Positions 14,064 through 20,245 of a stretch of 20,832 bases of DNA are shown here, piece after piece. The notes beneath the pieces are model-generated. The model saw only the letters and a program-made list of their open reading frames with translations. It was not told the DNA's origin and made no database searches. The translations under genes were made by a program, and so were the position numbers. The stretch lies in IMG/VR virus record IMGVR_UViG_3300037264_009496, positions 1 through 20,832 of that record; one strand, given 5' to 3'. Each line of letters begins with the position of its first letter. Position 1 is the stretch's first letter. The stretch is from a virus.

Positions 14064-14535
14064 GATTTTGTTCCTTTGCCCCGGACCCTGGCCGGCTCAT
14101 TCTGAAATTGTCTTTCAGGTGGGCCTTCCTTACCAATTCCACCATCACCTTTTCCCCGCACTGAAAAGTTTTCCTCTTAAGCCAATCCCCTGGCTTTTGG
14201 CTGTGTAGTTTGAGGAAGGCTTGTTCCGCGCCCTCTTCAACAACAACCCATGCCGGGAGCAACTGTTCGCTCAGGTTGACGCGCTTGGCTGTTATGTTAA
14301 ACGAAACAAGCAATCCACCCCCGACGGACCGGGATCCTCCGGTGCTGGCCACGAGTAGATTGGTTCCGGTTTTCGTGGGGCGAAGGCGCCTTGACCCGTC
14401 CGAGACGGTGATGATTGTGTTGTCCTGCATAAGCCATACGTCGCAGTTGTCGAAGGATGCGAACCCGGCGCATTTTTCCTTTAGGAGAGGGATGAGGATC
14501 TCGCGGAAGGCTTGTGATTCCTGAATTTCGCTCAC
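14056..14535 (-). CDS. Hypothetical protein, 159 aa
   Basis: The GTG start at 14535 overlaps the upstream stop as GTGA, with GAGGAAAAA just before it as ribosome site; an earlier in-frame ATG at 14571 would overlap the neighbour by 40 bp and is less likely. The N-terminus (residues 1-25) is a helix, followed by mixed strands (CDVWLMQDNTIITVSDGS, GGGLLVSFNITAKRV, PAWVVVEEGAEQAFLKL). The basic C-terminal part (WLKRKTFQCGEKVMVELVRKAHL) is followed by a polar tail. It looks like a small globular alpha/beta protein. I do not recognise it. It is immediately upstream of and overlaps the helicase gene by 8 bp, so a helicase-linked role is possible. Confidence 0.7.
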   Translation of the reverse strand: MSEIQESQAFREILIPLLKEKCAGFASFDNCDVWLMQDNTIITVSDGSRRLRPTKTGTNLLVASTGGSRSVGGGLLVSFNITAKRVNLSEQLLPAWVVVEEGAEQAFLKLHSQKPGDWLKRKTFQCGEKVMVELVRKAHLKDNFRMSRPGSGAKEQNRD

Positions 14536-15479
14536 TTTTTCCTCACCCCCCTTTCCTTCTCTCCAACCCAATGCCCAAACTCACTCAAAAACCTTTGGGT
14601 ATAAAACACTCTCCACCTGTCCTCCGGGATTTTTTCCAATTCTTCATACATGGCGCCTATTTGCACCCTGACCTCCTCTTCCATGCCCATTGCCGATAAT
14701 TCCCTCACCATTTCCCGGACCGACTCAAACACTTCGGTAAATTTGGACCTGAAAACCGAGTCCTGAGCGGCCCGAATAATGATATTGGCCTGTCTCAGGG
14801 TTGAGGGCATCCGCGGATCCAAATCCGAAAGCCACATCAAGTGCCTGAGAGTTGCATGTCGGAACAAATCACCTTTGGTCTTGTAGGGGAAGATGTCCCT
14901 GGATATGACGACGGAAACGATTTGGGAGAGGGCGGGCATCATTTGAAACCACTCCCGGCTCGATTGCCCGCCGGTGTCCTTTGCCGGCACAAGGAAATCC
15001 CTGTCCGCCCAATACAATCCCCCGGGGGCTGAGGATGAAGATAAAGAGGGGAGCATGAAATCCCCGGGAGTCAGGTCATCAACAGTATTTCCCCCGTCCC
15101 GGGCTTTGCCTTTGGGCCGGGCTGTTTCAGTGGATTCTGATCGGATTCCAATTGGATTCTTATTGGATTCTTTTTTGACGGCCGGGGTTGGGGTTTCACC
15201 CTTGAACATCCGAAGCACATCTTCAGCCCTGGCTTGGATGATCTTGCGGGTCTTGAACCGCCTCTTCCCGCCCTGCCTTGCCTGCTCCGGGTCAGGTTCG
15301 GGTTCAGGGGAGGCTTCCGGGTCGGATATGGGTTCGGGTTCACGGTCGGTCCGGGTCAGGTCCACGTATTGAGAGAGGATGTCCCGGGCTTTGTTGGGGT
15401 TTGGGCCGGAGTCGGCATCAGGCTGGGCCGGGCGTCTCCTGACTGGTTTTCGCCTGAGAACTTTATGAGTTTCCGCCAC
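14532..15479 (-). CDS. Hypothetical protein with disordered N-terminus and helical C-terminus, 315 aa
   Basis: GTG at 15479 has GGGGAGAG about 6 nt upstream and overlaps the previous gene by 17 bp. Residues 1-150 are low-complexity and charged: a basic patch (RRKPVRRRPA), a Pro/Glu/Asp repeat (DREPEPISDPEASPEPEPDP), then Lys/Arg-rich stretches. Residues about 155-310 look folded and mostly helical, with segments WFQMMPALSQIVSVVISRDIF, RHATLRHLMWLSDLDP and FESVREMVRELSAMGMEE. I recognise no family. The layout suggests a DNA- or protein-tethering tail on a helical domain. It lies in the run of unknown genes ahead of the helicase. Confidence 0.7.
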   Translation of the reverse strand: MAETHKVLRRKPVRRRPAQPDADSGPNPNKARDILSQYVDLTRTDREPEPISDPEASPEPEPDPEQARQGGKRRFKTRKIIQARAEDVLRMFKGETPTPAVKKESNKNPIGIRSESTETARPKGKARDGGNTVDDLTPGDFMLPSLSSSSAPGGLYWADRDFLVPAKDTGGQSSREWFQMMPALSQIVSVVISRDIFPYKTKGDLFRHATLRHLMWLSDLDPRMPSTLRQANIIIRAAQDSVFRSKFTEVFESVREMVRELSAMGMEEEVRVQIGAMYEELEKIPEDRWRVFYTQRFLSEFGHWVGEKERGVRKK

Positions 15480-15897
15480 TGGTTCTCTCCCCGCTCTTAT
15501 TTATAAACTTTTCCAGCCGGGCTGAGAGGGCTTTCAGATCGAACTCCCCCCGCATAATCTTCCCTGCCAGGTCGTGTTCATCCTTTACCCCAAGAGTTGC
15601 TTCCGCCTCCTGTTTTGCCTTTGGGGATACCCGGGCAATCATCATGTATCTTTCGCCGGACATTCCCCTGTCCAACCCCCAGGAAACAACCCGACGCTTC
15701 CGAACAACCTCCATAATCCTCCCCCCGGCCTCGGTGTTAATAACCATCCGGGCCAATTTCAGCGCCTCCGTGCCGCGCAAATCCAGCGGGCGGGCCAGAA
15801 TGCCTTCTGAAATGCGCAGGATCTCCCGGGCCATGATGCGGCGGCTGGTTCGCAGGCAGCGCATTCGCGCTTTGGGGGTGCGGGCCGGGAGAGTCAT
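15463..15897 (-). CDS. Basic hypothetical protein, 144 aa
   Basis: ATG at 15897 overlaps the upstream stop as ATGA; a longer frame to 16014 is a shadow of the upstream gene. The N-terminal 25 residues are strongly basic (ARTPKARMRCLRTSRRIMAR). They are followed by helices (EILRISEGILARPLDL, TEALKLARMVINTEAG), a strand-rich middle (RVVSWGLDRGMSGERYMMIARV) and an acidic helical C-terminus. The overall basic, helical character would suit a nucleic-acid-binding protein. No family is recognised. Confidence 0.68.
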   Translation of the reverse strand: MTLPARTPKARMRCLRTSRRIMAREILRISEGILARPLDLRGTEALKLARMVINTEAGGRIMEVVRKRRVVSWGLDRGMSGERYMMIARVSPKAKQEAEATLGVKDEHDLAGKIMRGEFDLKALSARLEKFINKSGERTSGGNS

Positions 15898-16136
15898 AAA
15901 GACTCCAAAGATGCGACCGCTATGCGGTTCATGCCTTCCCGAATTTCCCAGGCCAGGCAGGTAGTGCTGAACCTGGCTACGCCGGATATACCCGTTGTGT
16001 TGTTGTGCATCCACATACCTGTCTCATCCCTGTGTGGCTGCGGGTCAAAAAAACCATCAACCAACCGGCAGTGAACGCACACCAAGCGGGCCGCGGCTTC
16101 CATGCCGTCCAGATATTCGCTGCTGTGGTTAATCAT
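15894..16136 (-). CDS. Small putative zinc-binding protein, 80 aa
   Basis: ATG at 16136 overlaps the previous gene's end by 8 bp; a longer frame to 16238 is a shadow. Cys20-x2-Cys23 (VCVHC), His44 in GMWMHNN and Cys60 in STTCLAWEIRE could form a C-C-H-C zinc site, and a second His (H35) lies nearby. The pattern C-x2-C, then W-x-H, then C-x-A-x-x-I-R is one I associate with small zinc-knuckle phage proteins of unknown function. No clear Shine-Dalgarno site is seen, so expression probably depends on coupling to the upstream gene. Confidence 0.65.
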   Translation of the reverse strand: MINHSSEYLDGMEAAARLVCVHCRLVDGFFDPQPHRDETGMWMHNNTTGISGVARFSTTCLAWEIREGMNRIAVASLESL

Positions 16137-16767
16137 GGTGTATTGTTCTTTTGTTTGAGTTGTTATTTCCGGTTGGGAGTTTTTTCTTTGGGCGGGGGCG
16201 GGCTGGTTGTTCTTCCTCCCCACTCTCTTCACCCTCATCCGGCGGTATAGCAGCTTGAATCATATCCCAAATCTGCTTGTTCACGACCCCTATACAAGTC
16301 CCGCCATTCCCACCCCTGTCCAAACCAGCCCCGGGTCCGGCCAAAGGATCCAAAATCCACACCCCGGCCCTGTCCCGGCCAAACATATCCCATGAGGGCG
16401 CCCACGACGGGCGGATTGCCTGGGCCGGGGTGAACAACCGCTCAAAATCCGTGAGATTCATGGCGGAAAGCCTTTGGGCCGCGGCTGACAGGAGCTTGCG
16501 CGTCAAATCCTTGTCAGGGTTGGGTGAGTCGGGGATTGCCTGGATTTTCTCATTACACACAACCCGCCCGGATTTGGCGTGAACAACCGCGCCGAAAAGA
16601 CCTTTGGTTCCAGAGAACAAAATGCAGGCTATGAACAAATGGTCAGGCCATAGCTTGAACCGGAAGGGGGTGCCGGAAGCGGATATGCAGGATTCAATAT
16701 AAACTGCGGACCCGTCCGGGTGGTCCGGGAAGGCTTTTTCCCACTTTTCATCCATCCCATTCGCCAT
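16129..16767 (-). CDS. Hypothetical protein, 212 aa, first gene of the long leftward block
   Basis: ATG at 16767 follows CTGGGG and a run of 14 G; ATG at 16755 (residue 5) is an alternative. Residues about 20-80 form a strand-rich domain (SAVYIESCISASGTPFRFKL, HLFIACILFSGTKGLFGAVV), followed by helical segments, then a Gly-rich part and an acidic-to-basic low-complexity tail (EGEESGEEEQPARPRPKKK). I recognise no family. As the first gene after a promoter and leader with repeats, it is likely expressed early, which makes a host-takeover role possible but unproven. Confidence 0.68.
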   Translation of the reverse strand: MANGMDEKWEKAFPDHPDGSAVYIESCISASGTPFRFKLWPDHLFIACILFSGTKGLFGAVVHAKSGRVVCNEKIQAIPDSPNPDKDLTRKLLSAAAQRLSAMNLTDFERLFTPAQAIRPSWAPSWDMFGRDRAGVWILDPLAGPGAGLDRGGNGGTCIGVVNKQIWDMIQAAIPPDEGEESGEEEQPARPRPKKKLPTGNNNSNKRTIHHD

Positions 16768-16773
16768 CCCCAG

Positions 16774-16787
16774 CCCCCCCCCCCCCC
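16774..16787 (-). repeat. Homopolymer of 14 G in the mRNA leader
   Basis: Fourteen C on the plus strand, read as G14 in the transcript, six bases before the ATG at 16767. The tract lies exactly where the ribosome site should be. Such runs slip easily in replication and also in sequencing. Confidence 0.9.
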
Positions 16788-16804
16788 GCTATACCTGAAT
16801 AAAG

Positions 16805-16826
16805 GCCCGCGCAAAGCCCGCGCAAA
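16805..16826. repeat. Two adjacent 11-bp direct repeats in the divergent intergenic region
   Basis: GCCCGCGCAAA occurs twice head to tail (16805-16815 and 16816-16826), one helical turn apart. It lies between the promoter at 16851-16879 and the gene start at 16767, in the 164-bp gap shared by two divergent genes. A pair of operator sites for a regulator is the simplest reading. Confidence 0.7.
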
Positions 16827-16850
16827 ACCTTTGCCCTTCAACACCCTTCC

Positions 16851-16879
16851 ATGATAAACCAAAAAAAGCCCGGGCGCAA
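16851..16879 (-). promoter_or_regulatory. Candidate promoter of the long leftward block
   Basis: On the minus strand TTGCGC (16879-16874) is followed after 17 bp by TATCAT (16856-16851), five of six -10 positions but only three of six at -35. The predicted start near 16844 gives a leader of about 76 nt that includes the tandem repeats and the G14 run. No equally good promoter was found for the divergent plus-strand gene. Confidence 0.45.
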
Positions 16880-16931
16880 TAAGATTCGATGAATGATCTT
16901 TGCCTGATGCAGCCAGGGCCGGAGAGTCATT

Positions 16932-17825
16932 ATGCCTTACTCGCAATTACCCTCATCGCCCCTGCCCGGACTCGGACCCGTATCCCGGGAGCGCAAAACC
17001 CGGGACGGAGAGGATTCCAATTCCAGCCCGCCCAAGCCCGTCATGGGCCGCAACCCCGGGGAAATGAGGATATTCGCTGAATATGCCGCTCTTGGCCCCG
17101 GGCGGTCGGCTGAGGGTTTGAGCATGGCCTTGAGGGGCGGACCTTTGGCCCGGAGCGCGGGCGAGCTTGAAAAAATCATAGCCAAGTGCGGTTGGAATGA
17201 CCTTTGCCGGGCTTCGGTTGACTCGAAGGTTGCGGAGATTGTGTGTGAAAAGCTCGCCGAAAGCTCGGCCGGGAAGATCGCGGAAATGCTCACCCGCACG
17301 GATACCCTTATTGACGCCGGATTCAAATGGCTTGAGGGCATGGCCGGGAGCGGAATGGGGTTGCCTGTTAGCATTGCCGATTTGGAAAAGCTGGTCAAGA
17401 TGAGGCTTTGGCTCGGCAAGCATGATGAGAACGGGATGGAAAGGGGTTCTGGATCATCCGGCCCGGGATCAGGGGCCGGCTCCGGTGCCGGGGCGCAGGG
17501 GAATGAGGGTTCGAGACAACTTGTCATTGCCATAAACAACTTGTTTCAAAACAATCAGGCCGGGCATGGCGGGCATGGCGGGCGCGGATCCGCCGCTCTC
17601 CCGCCCCCAGGCCCGGGCGCTTCGAGTGAGATCAATATCCTCGGGGCCAATCCCGAAGGGCTTACTCTCCGGCAGCTTTTGGGCCGATTGGAAGAGCCTT
17701 TGGGCATTACAGAATCGGCACCATCCACGGTGCGGGATTCTGAACCTCAAAGTATTGAGGTTCCCCGCAAAGCACCTTCCCGGGCGGGCGCAAAGGCCCG
17801 AAAAGAATCCTCGGGTCGGAAGTGA
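16932..17825 (+). CDS. DNA-binding protein resembling small terminase subunits, 297 aa
   Basis: ATG at 16932 is preceded by GGAGAG 6 nt upstream. Residues about 36-90 contain EMRIFAEYAALGPGRSAEGL and later KIIAKCGWNDLCRASVD. The combination of F-x-x-Y-x-x-LGPGRS with a downstream W-x-x-x-x-R/D segment is a pattern I know from small-terminase and related helix-turn-helix phage proteins. A helical central domain follows (about 90-165, with LIDAGFKWLEGMAGSGMGLPVSI in two parts). The C-terminal half is Gly/Ser-rich and basic at the end. Small terminases recognise the phage DNA for packaging. No large terminase gene follows inside the window; instead it converges on a minus-strand gene, so the assignment is tentative. 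Confidence 0.6.
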   Translation: MPYSQLPSSPLPGLGPVSRERKTRDGEDSNSSPPKPVMGRNPGEMRIFAEYAALGPGRSAEGLSMALRGGPLARSAGELEKIIAKCGWNDLCRASVDSKVAEIVCEKLAESSAGKIAEMLTRTDTLIDAGFKWLEGMAGSGMGLPVSIADLEKLVKMRLWLGKHDENGMERGSGSSGPGSGAGSGAGAQGNEGSRQLVIAINNLFQNNQAGHGGHGGRGSAALPPPGPGASSEINILGANPEGLTLRQLLGRLEEPLGITESAPSTVRDSEPQSIEVPRKAPSRAGAKARKESSGRK

Positions 17826-18072
17826 GCACACCCGGCCCCGGGCGGGCGATAATTCTCAAACAATAAACCTTTCCCCCTTTTGACGCCATAGCCGTAAGCG
17901 GAAAATTCCAGGGAACGAAAATTTCCTCCCGGGGTTCGTCATTACCACTGCCAATGGGCGGGAAAAATCTTAGCCTCCGCCCCCGGGTCGGGTAGGTTGT
18001 CCCGTCGGAAGCCGTCAGAAAAAACCTTTCCCTCGCCCCCTCAGCCCCCTCGCCCGTGGTTTTCGTTTTCAT
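17707..18072 (-). CDS. Hypothetical protein, 121 aa, overlapping the convergent gene
   Basis: ATG at 18072 overlaps the upstream stop as ATGA; a longer frame to 18213 is a shadow. The first half reads naturally, with strands (RERFFLTASDGTTYP, RLRFFPPIGSG, EEIFVPWNFPLTA, KVYCLRIIARPG). The last 39 codons overlap the plus-strand gene by 119 bp and may be dictated by it, so the true end could have been reshaped by drift. It looks like a small beta-rich protein. No family is recognised. Confidence 0.55.
   Translation of the reverse strand: MKTKTTGEGAEGARERFFLTASDGTTYPTRGRRLRFFPPIGSGNDEPREEIFVPWNFPLTAMASKGGKVYCLRIIARPGPGVLTSDPRILFGPLRPPGKVLCGEPQYFEVQNPAPWMVPIL
17711..17763. terminator. Two back-to-back hairpins inside the convergent gene overlap
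   Basis: Hairpin A (17711-17741) pairs AGAATC with GATTCT and GCACC with GGTGC around a 6-nt loop, with a small mismatch between the stems. Hairpin B (17742-17763) is a perfect 9-bp stem GAACCTCAA/TTGAGGTTC with a 4-nt loop. Neither has a T-run, so intrinsic termination is uncertain; they could block convergent polymerases or protect 3' ends. Confidence 0.4.
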
Positions 18073-18380
18073 ATATCCACAATCCCCCCTTCCCGGCCGA
18101 ACATGATGCCGGCCAATTTCCCCCCGGCCCCGCCGGATTTCCAGTAAAGGTTCAAAAGCCGGTTCCACGTCCGGCCCTCGCCCCGATCCGGAATGACTAC
18201 GGGTGGGTAGCACTGATCGCCTTTACATACCATGCCTGCGGCCGTGATGGTATTGCCCGACGGCAGGATCAGAATCCTTTCTTCCAGGATTATCCGAACC
18301 CCCGGGCCGTCCAAAAGGCGGAAGGTGACGGGGCGGCCGGGCTTTGACGCGGGCCTCAATTTCAGTTTTTCGATGCTCAT
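18069..18380 (-). CDS. Hypothetical protein, 103 aa
   Basis: ATG at 18380 overlaps the stop of the 55-codon gene as ATGA, and GAAAGGACC lies upstream as ribosome site, the same 13-base leader found before the gene at 20218. The protein has a basic N-terminus (EKLKLRPASKPGRP), then alternating strands (VTFRLLDGPGVRIILEERILILPSG, AAGMVCKGDQCYPPVVI) and a helix (TWNRLLNLYWKSGGAGGKLA). A pair of cysteines (CKGDQC) sits in the middle. I recognise no family. Confidence 0.68.
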   Translation of the reverse strand: MSIEKLKLRPASKPGRPVTFRLLDGPGVRIILEERILILPSGNTITAAGMVCKGDQCYPPVVIPDRGEGRTWNRLLNLYWKSGGAGGKLAGIMFGREGGIVDI

Positions 18381-18544
18381 TTTAACCTTTGGTCCTTTCT
18401 ATAATATATTATTATATTGTCTATGACATACACGGGGCTGATTGTGATGAGTGCGGTTGCTTGATTGTGCATTGTGCGCAGTGCGTAATTGCACGGTTGC
18501 GCAGTGTGCGCATAAGGTTTGATTTTGCCTTTGCCTTTTTTCAT
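18377..18544 (-). CDS. Small coupled gene, 55 aa
   Basis: ATG at 18544 overlaps the upstream stop as ATGA, and its TGA overlaps the next ATG as ATGA, so it is linked at both ends exactly like neighbouring genes. This is the strongest support for it. The product starts with a Lys/Gly-rich basic region (MKKGKGKIKPY), has Cys and His residues in the middle, and ends with a hydrophobic segment (PVYVIDNIIIYY) plus a basic tail. Base composition differs sharply from the surroundings: the C-terminal codons are an AT run, and the middle is full of TGCGCA units. It may be recently acquired or may double as a binding region. No family is recognised. Confidence 0.5.
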   Translation of the reverse strand: MKKGKGKIKPYAHTAQPCNYALRTMHNQATALITISPVYVIDNIIIYYRKDQRLK

Positions 18545-19293
18545 GGGCGCCCGGCCAATTTGAGCAACTCTCCCATTTTTGCCAGCATATTGGCCCTTAT
18601 TCCCTGAATAAAAGGGTGATCCTCGTGGGTTGCCCAAACCCATTCAGTAGTATGGTTAAGCTCATCCGCCGCAACCATGAGCAGCCCTTCCCTGCCCGCG
18701 GAGCCTTTGGGAGAGAGCTGAAATAATTCAAGGGTCTTTTCCGCTTCCGCCAGATTGCCGGGGGAGTAGTTGAAAAAAGAGGGGAAATCCGGGTCAACCG
18801 GACACTGCCCGCGGAAAGTAAATTCATCCGCCAGTTCCAGAGCATCATTGACCATTGAGCAATCCCAGACTGTCATAATCCGAAACCCGGTCCAGATTTT
18901 GTCAATATCCACCAGCCCGGACCAGATAGCATCCCCCACTCTGACTTCATGCTCCCGAGGAATGGCCATAATGGATTCCGGTGCTATCCCGCTCCCGACA
19001 AAGGCTTTGATCCTGGCCCGGGGCCAGCGGTTGCATGGTTTCCACGAAAGAACATCCTCAACGGTTATCAATCGGCCAGGGCCCGGTTGCCAGGGTTCGG
19101 TTCCGGTTTTTCCTTTGCATCCCTCCCGGGGCGGGGATTCCAGTTCAATCCCGGTCGCAACACAATCCGGGCAGGTTAGAAGCCGCGGCCGGGCCGGGAC
19201 AAAATCATTCCCGCAATGGGAGCATGAGATATAGGATTCTTCCGGGCTTTCGTATTCCCTTTCCCGCTCGATTTGAGACTTGCAAGGTATCAT
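18541..19293 (-). CDS. Zinc-ribbon hypothetical protein, 250 aa
   Basis: ATG at 19293 follows GGGGGAAAGGAAAA as ribosome site. Cys24-x2-Cys27 (CSHC) and Cys41-x2-Cys44 (CPDC) form a zinc ribbon near the N-terminus. From residue 75 the sequence runs RLITVEDVLSWKPCNRWPRA and later DAIWSGLVDIDKIWTGFRIM. This resembles a group of uncharacterised phage and metagenome proteins with an I-T-x-x-D-V-L opening and a helical, Trp-rich, alanine-rich C-terminal part; this is from memory. Function is unknown. The zinc ribbon suggests nucleic-acid or protein binding. Its stop overlaps the 55-codon gene. Confidence 0.72.
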   Translation of the reverse strand: MIPCKSQIEREREYESPEESYISCSHCGNDFVPARPRLLTCPDCVATGIELESPPREGCKGKTGTEPWQPGPGRLITVEDVLSWKPCNRWPRARIKAFVGSGIAPESIMAIPREHEVRVGDAIWSGLVDIDKIWTGFRIMTVWDCSMVNDALELADEFTFRGQCPVDPDFPSFFNYSPGNLAEAEKTLELFQLSPKGSAGREGLLMVAADELNHTTEWVWATHEDHPFIQGIRANMLAKMGELLKLAGRP

Positions 19294-19329
19294 TTTTCCT
19301 TTCCCCCTTTTCCTTTCTTTTCAAAAGAA

Positions 19330-19380
19330 CCGGGGCCGGTTTTTCCTTTGCCCTTACAGGCTTGATTGATCCGGCCCCGG
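19330..19380 (-). terminator. Inverted repeat in the gap between two accessory genes (possible terminator or attenuator)
   Basis: CCGGGGCCGG (19330-19339) and its exact complement (19371-19380) flank a 31-nt loop. On the minus strand the second arm is followed by TTCTTTTG, a weak U-run. The element lies in the 98-bp gap before the ATG at 19293 and may stop part of the transcripts reaching the zinc-ribbon gene. Confidence 0.4.
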
Positions 19381-19391
19381 GGTTTGGATAA

Positions 19392-19703
19392 TCAGTCCCG
19401 GCCCTCTATGCCGTTTTCCGTTCTTTCCACAAGGCCGGGGTCCGCCTGAACTTTCTCATAGCAGCGGTAATCAGCAAGGACTTCCCCTTCGCCCAAAGCC
19501 CCGGCGCTTTCATTGTCATAATCCACGATCATAAGCTCAACCGCCCCCGGCCGGTCCGCAACCGCCCCGTTGAAAGCCCCGCCGCGGATATAAACAATAA
19601 CCTTTACCGGGCTTGAATGGGGAGCGTATGGGGCTTCCCGTTCTTCCTCGACCGTCGGGCCTAAAACAGCCCCCGGCGGGTAATTTAGTGAAGTATTAAA
19701 CAT
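19392..19703 (-). CDS. Small hypothetical protein, 103 aa
   Basis: ATG at 19703 with AAAGG about 10 nt upstream; a TTG two codons earlier is possible but less likely. The core PVKVIVYIRGGAFNGAVADRP and AVELMIVDYDNESAG fits a pattern I associate with small phage and plasmid proteins: I-V-x-I-x-GG-x-x-x-x-V-x-(S/A)-D-x-P followed by V-x-V-x-D-(F/Y)-DN. The N-terminal 30 residues are low-complexity, and the C-terminus is acidic. The family's function is unknown to me. It lies between two structured intergenic segments. Confidence 0.68.
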   Translation of the reverse strand: MFNTSLNYPPGAVLGPTVEEEREAPYAPHSSPVKVIVYIRGGAFNGAVADRPGAVELMIVDYDNESAGALGEGEVLADYRCYEKVQADPGLVERTENGIEGRD

Positions 19704-19734
19704 ACTCAAACAACCTTTCCCTGATTCAATTTCC

Positions 19735-19822
19735 GGGGCTTAAAGCCCCCCGCGATGCCGCCCCCCGCCGGGTTCGGATAAACCGGGCCGGGACAAGGGA
19801 GCGGCACGGGCGCGGGGCTTTA
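19735..19822 (-). ncRNA. Intergenic stem-loop element (candidate structured RNA or terminator)
   Basis: On the minus strand AAAGCCCC just after the stop at 19820 pairs with GGGGCTTT near 19743-19750. After a 2-nt bulge GCG pairs with CGC, and after a small internal loop TGCCGC pairs with GCGGCA, giving about 17 paired positions around a GC-rich loop. The same region also holds a perfect alternative hairpin, GGGGCTT/AAGCCCC at 19735-19749, which competes for the same bases. Mutually exclusive stems are typical of attenuators. No T-run follows directly. Confidence 0.4.
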
Positions 19823-20218
19823 ATCCCTTTCCTCCGCTTCCACGCTTTCCGCCCTTTCGCGCATAACCCGGGCGGATTCCTCAAATCCAAACCAGGCTAG
19901 AGTGTTTTGATTGATACACTCCAGGGCCAGCGGGTCCGATCCTTTCCAATTCTTGAACAAGAATTGCGGGCTTTCCCCGGTATCCTCAAGCAACTCGGCC
20001 AGAATTTTGTTTATTCCATCCTTGTGTCGCTTATAGAAAGCTTCTGTTTCCGAGTAATAAACCAACCCGGAAACCATCCCGGAAATACAACCGTGCGATT
20101 CCAGGTCTTTTAGCCACTTGGCAAGGCTCTCCGGGCCTTCATCCTCATTGTTGCTTTGAATCAGGGCCACAACTTCCCTTTCTAGGTTGGTTTGTGGTTT
20201 TAACTTAATCGGTTTCAT
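19820..20218 (-). CDS. Conserved phage/plasmid protein of unknown function (DUF7222-like), 132 aa
   Basis: ATG at 20218 has AAAGGACC upstream in a 13-base leader shared with the gene at 18380. The protein matches from memory a widespread family with the order: N-terminal helix (LEREVVALIQS), LKDLESHGCISGMVSGLVYYSETEAFY in two parts, then LAELLEDTG, SDPLALECINQNTLAWFGFEESA. The strongly conserved pieces (GC-x-SG-x-V-x-x-L-x-YYS-x-T, and DPLA-x-x-x-x-N-x-x-LAWF-x-FEE-x-A) are all present, so I am confident of the family pattern though not of its catalogue number. Such proteins are common in phage and plasmid accessory regions; no function is known to me. Confidence 0.8.
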   Translation of the reverse strand: MKPIKLKPQTNLEREVVALIQSNNEDEGPESLAKWLKDLESHGCISGMVSGLVYYSETEAFYKRHKDGINKILAELLEDTGESPQFLFKNWKGSDPLALECINQNTLAWFGFEESARVMRERAESVEAEERD

Positions 20219-20245
20219 ATCTTTGGTCCTTTCCCTTTCCCCCTG

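Noticed and set aside
16889-17080. Alternative upstream plus-strand start region before 16932
   Set aside because: It is in a different frame from the 297-aa gene, is short, and has no ribosome site; the ATG at 16932 has GGAGAG at good spacing.
18389-18544. AT-rich and TGCGCA-rich stretch as purely non-coding origin DNA
   Set aside because: The 55-codon frame is bounded by ATGA overlaps at both ends, which is unlikely by chance. A double role is kept as a finding instead.
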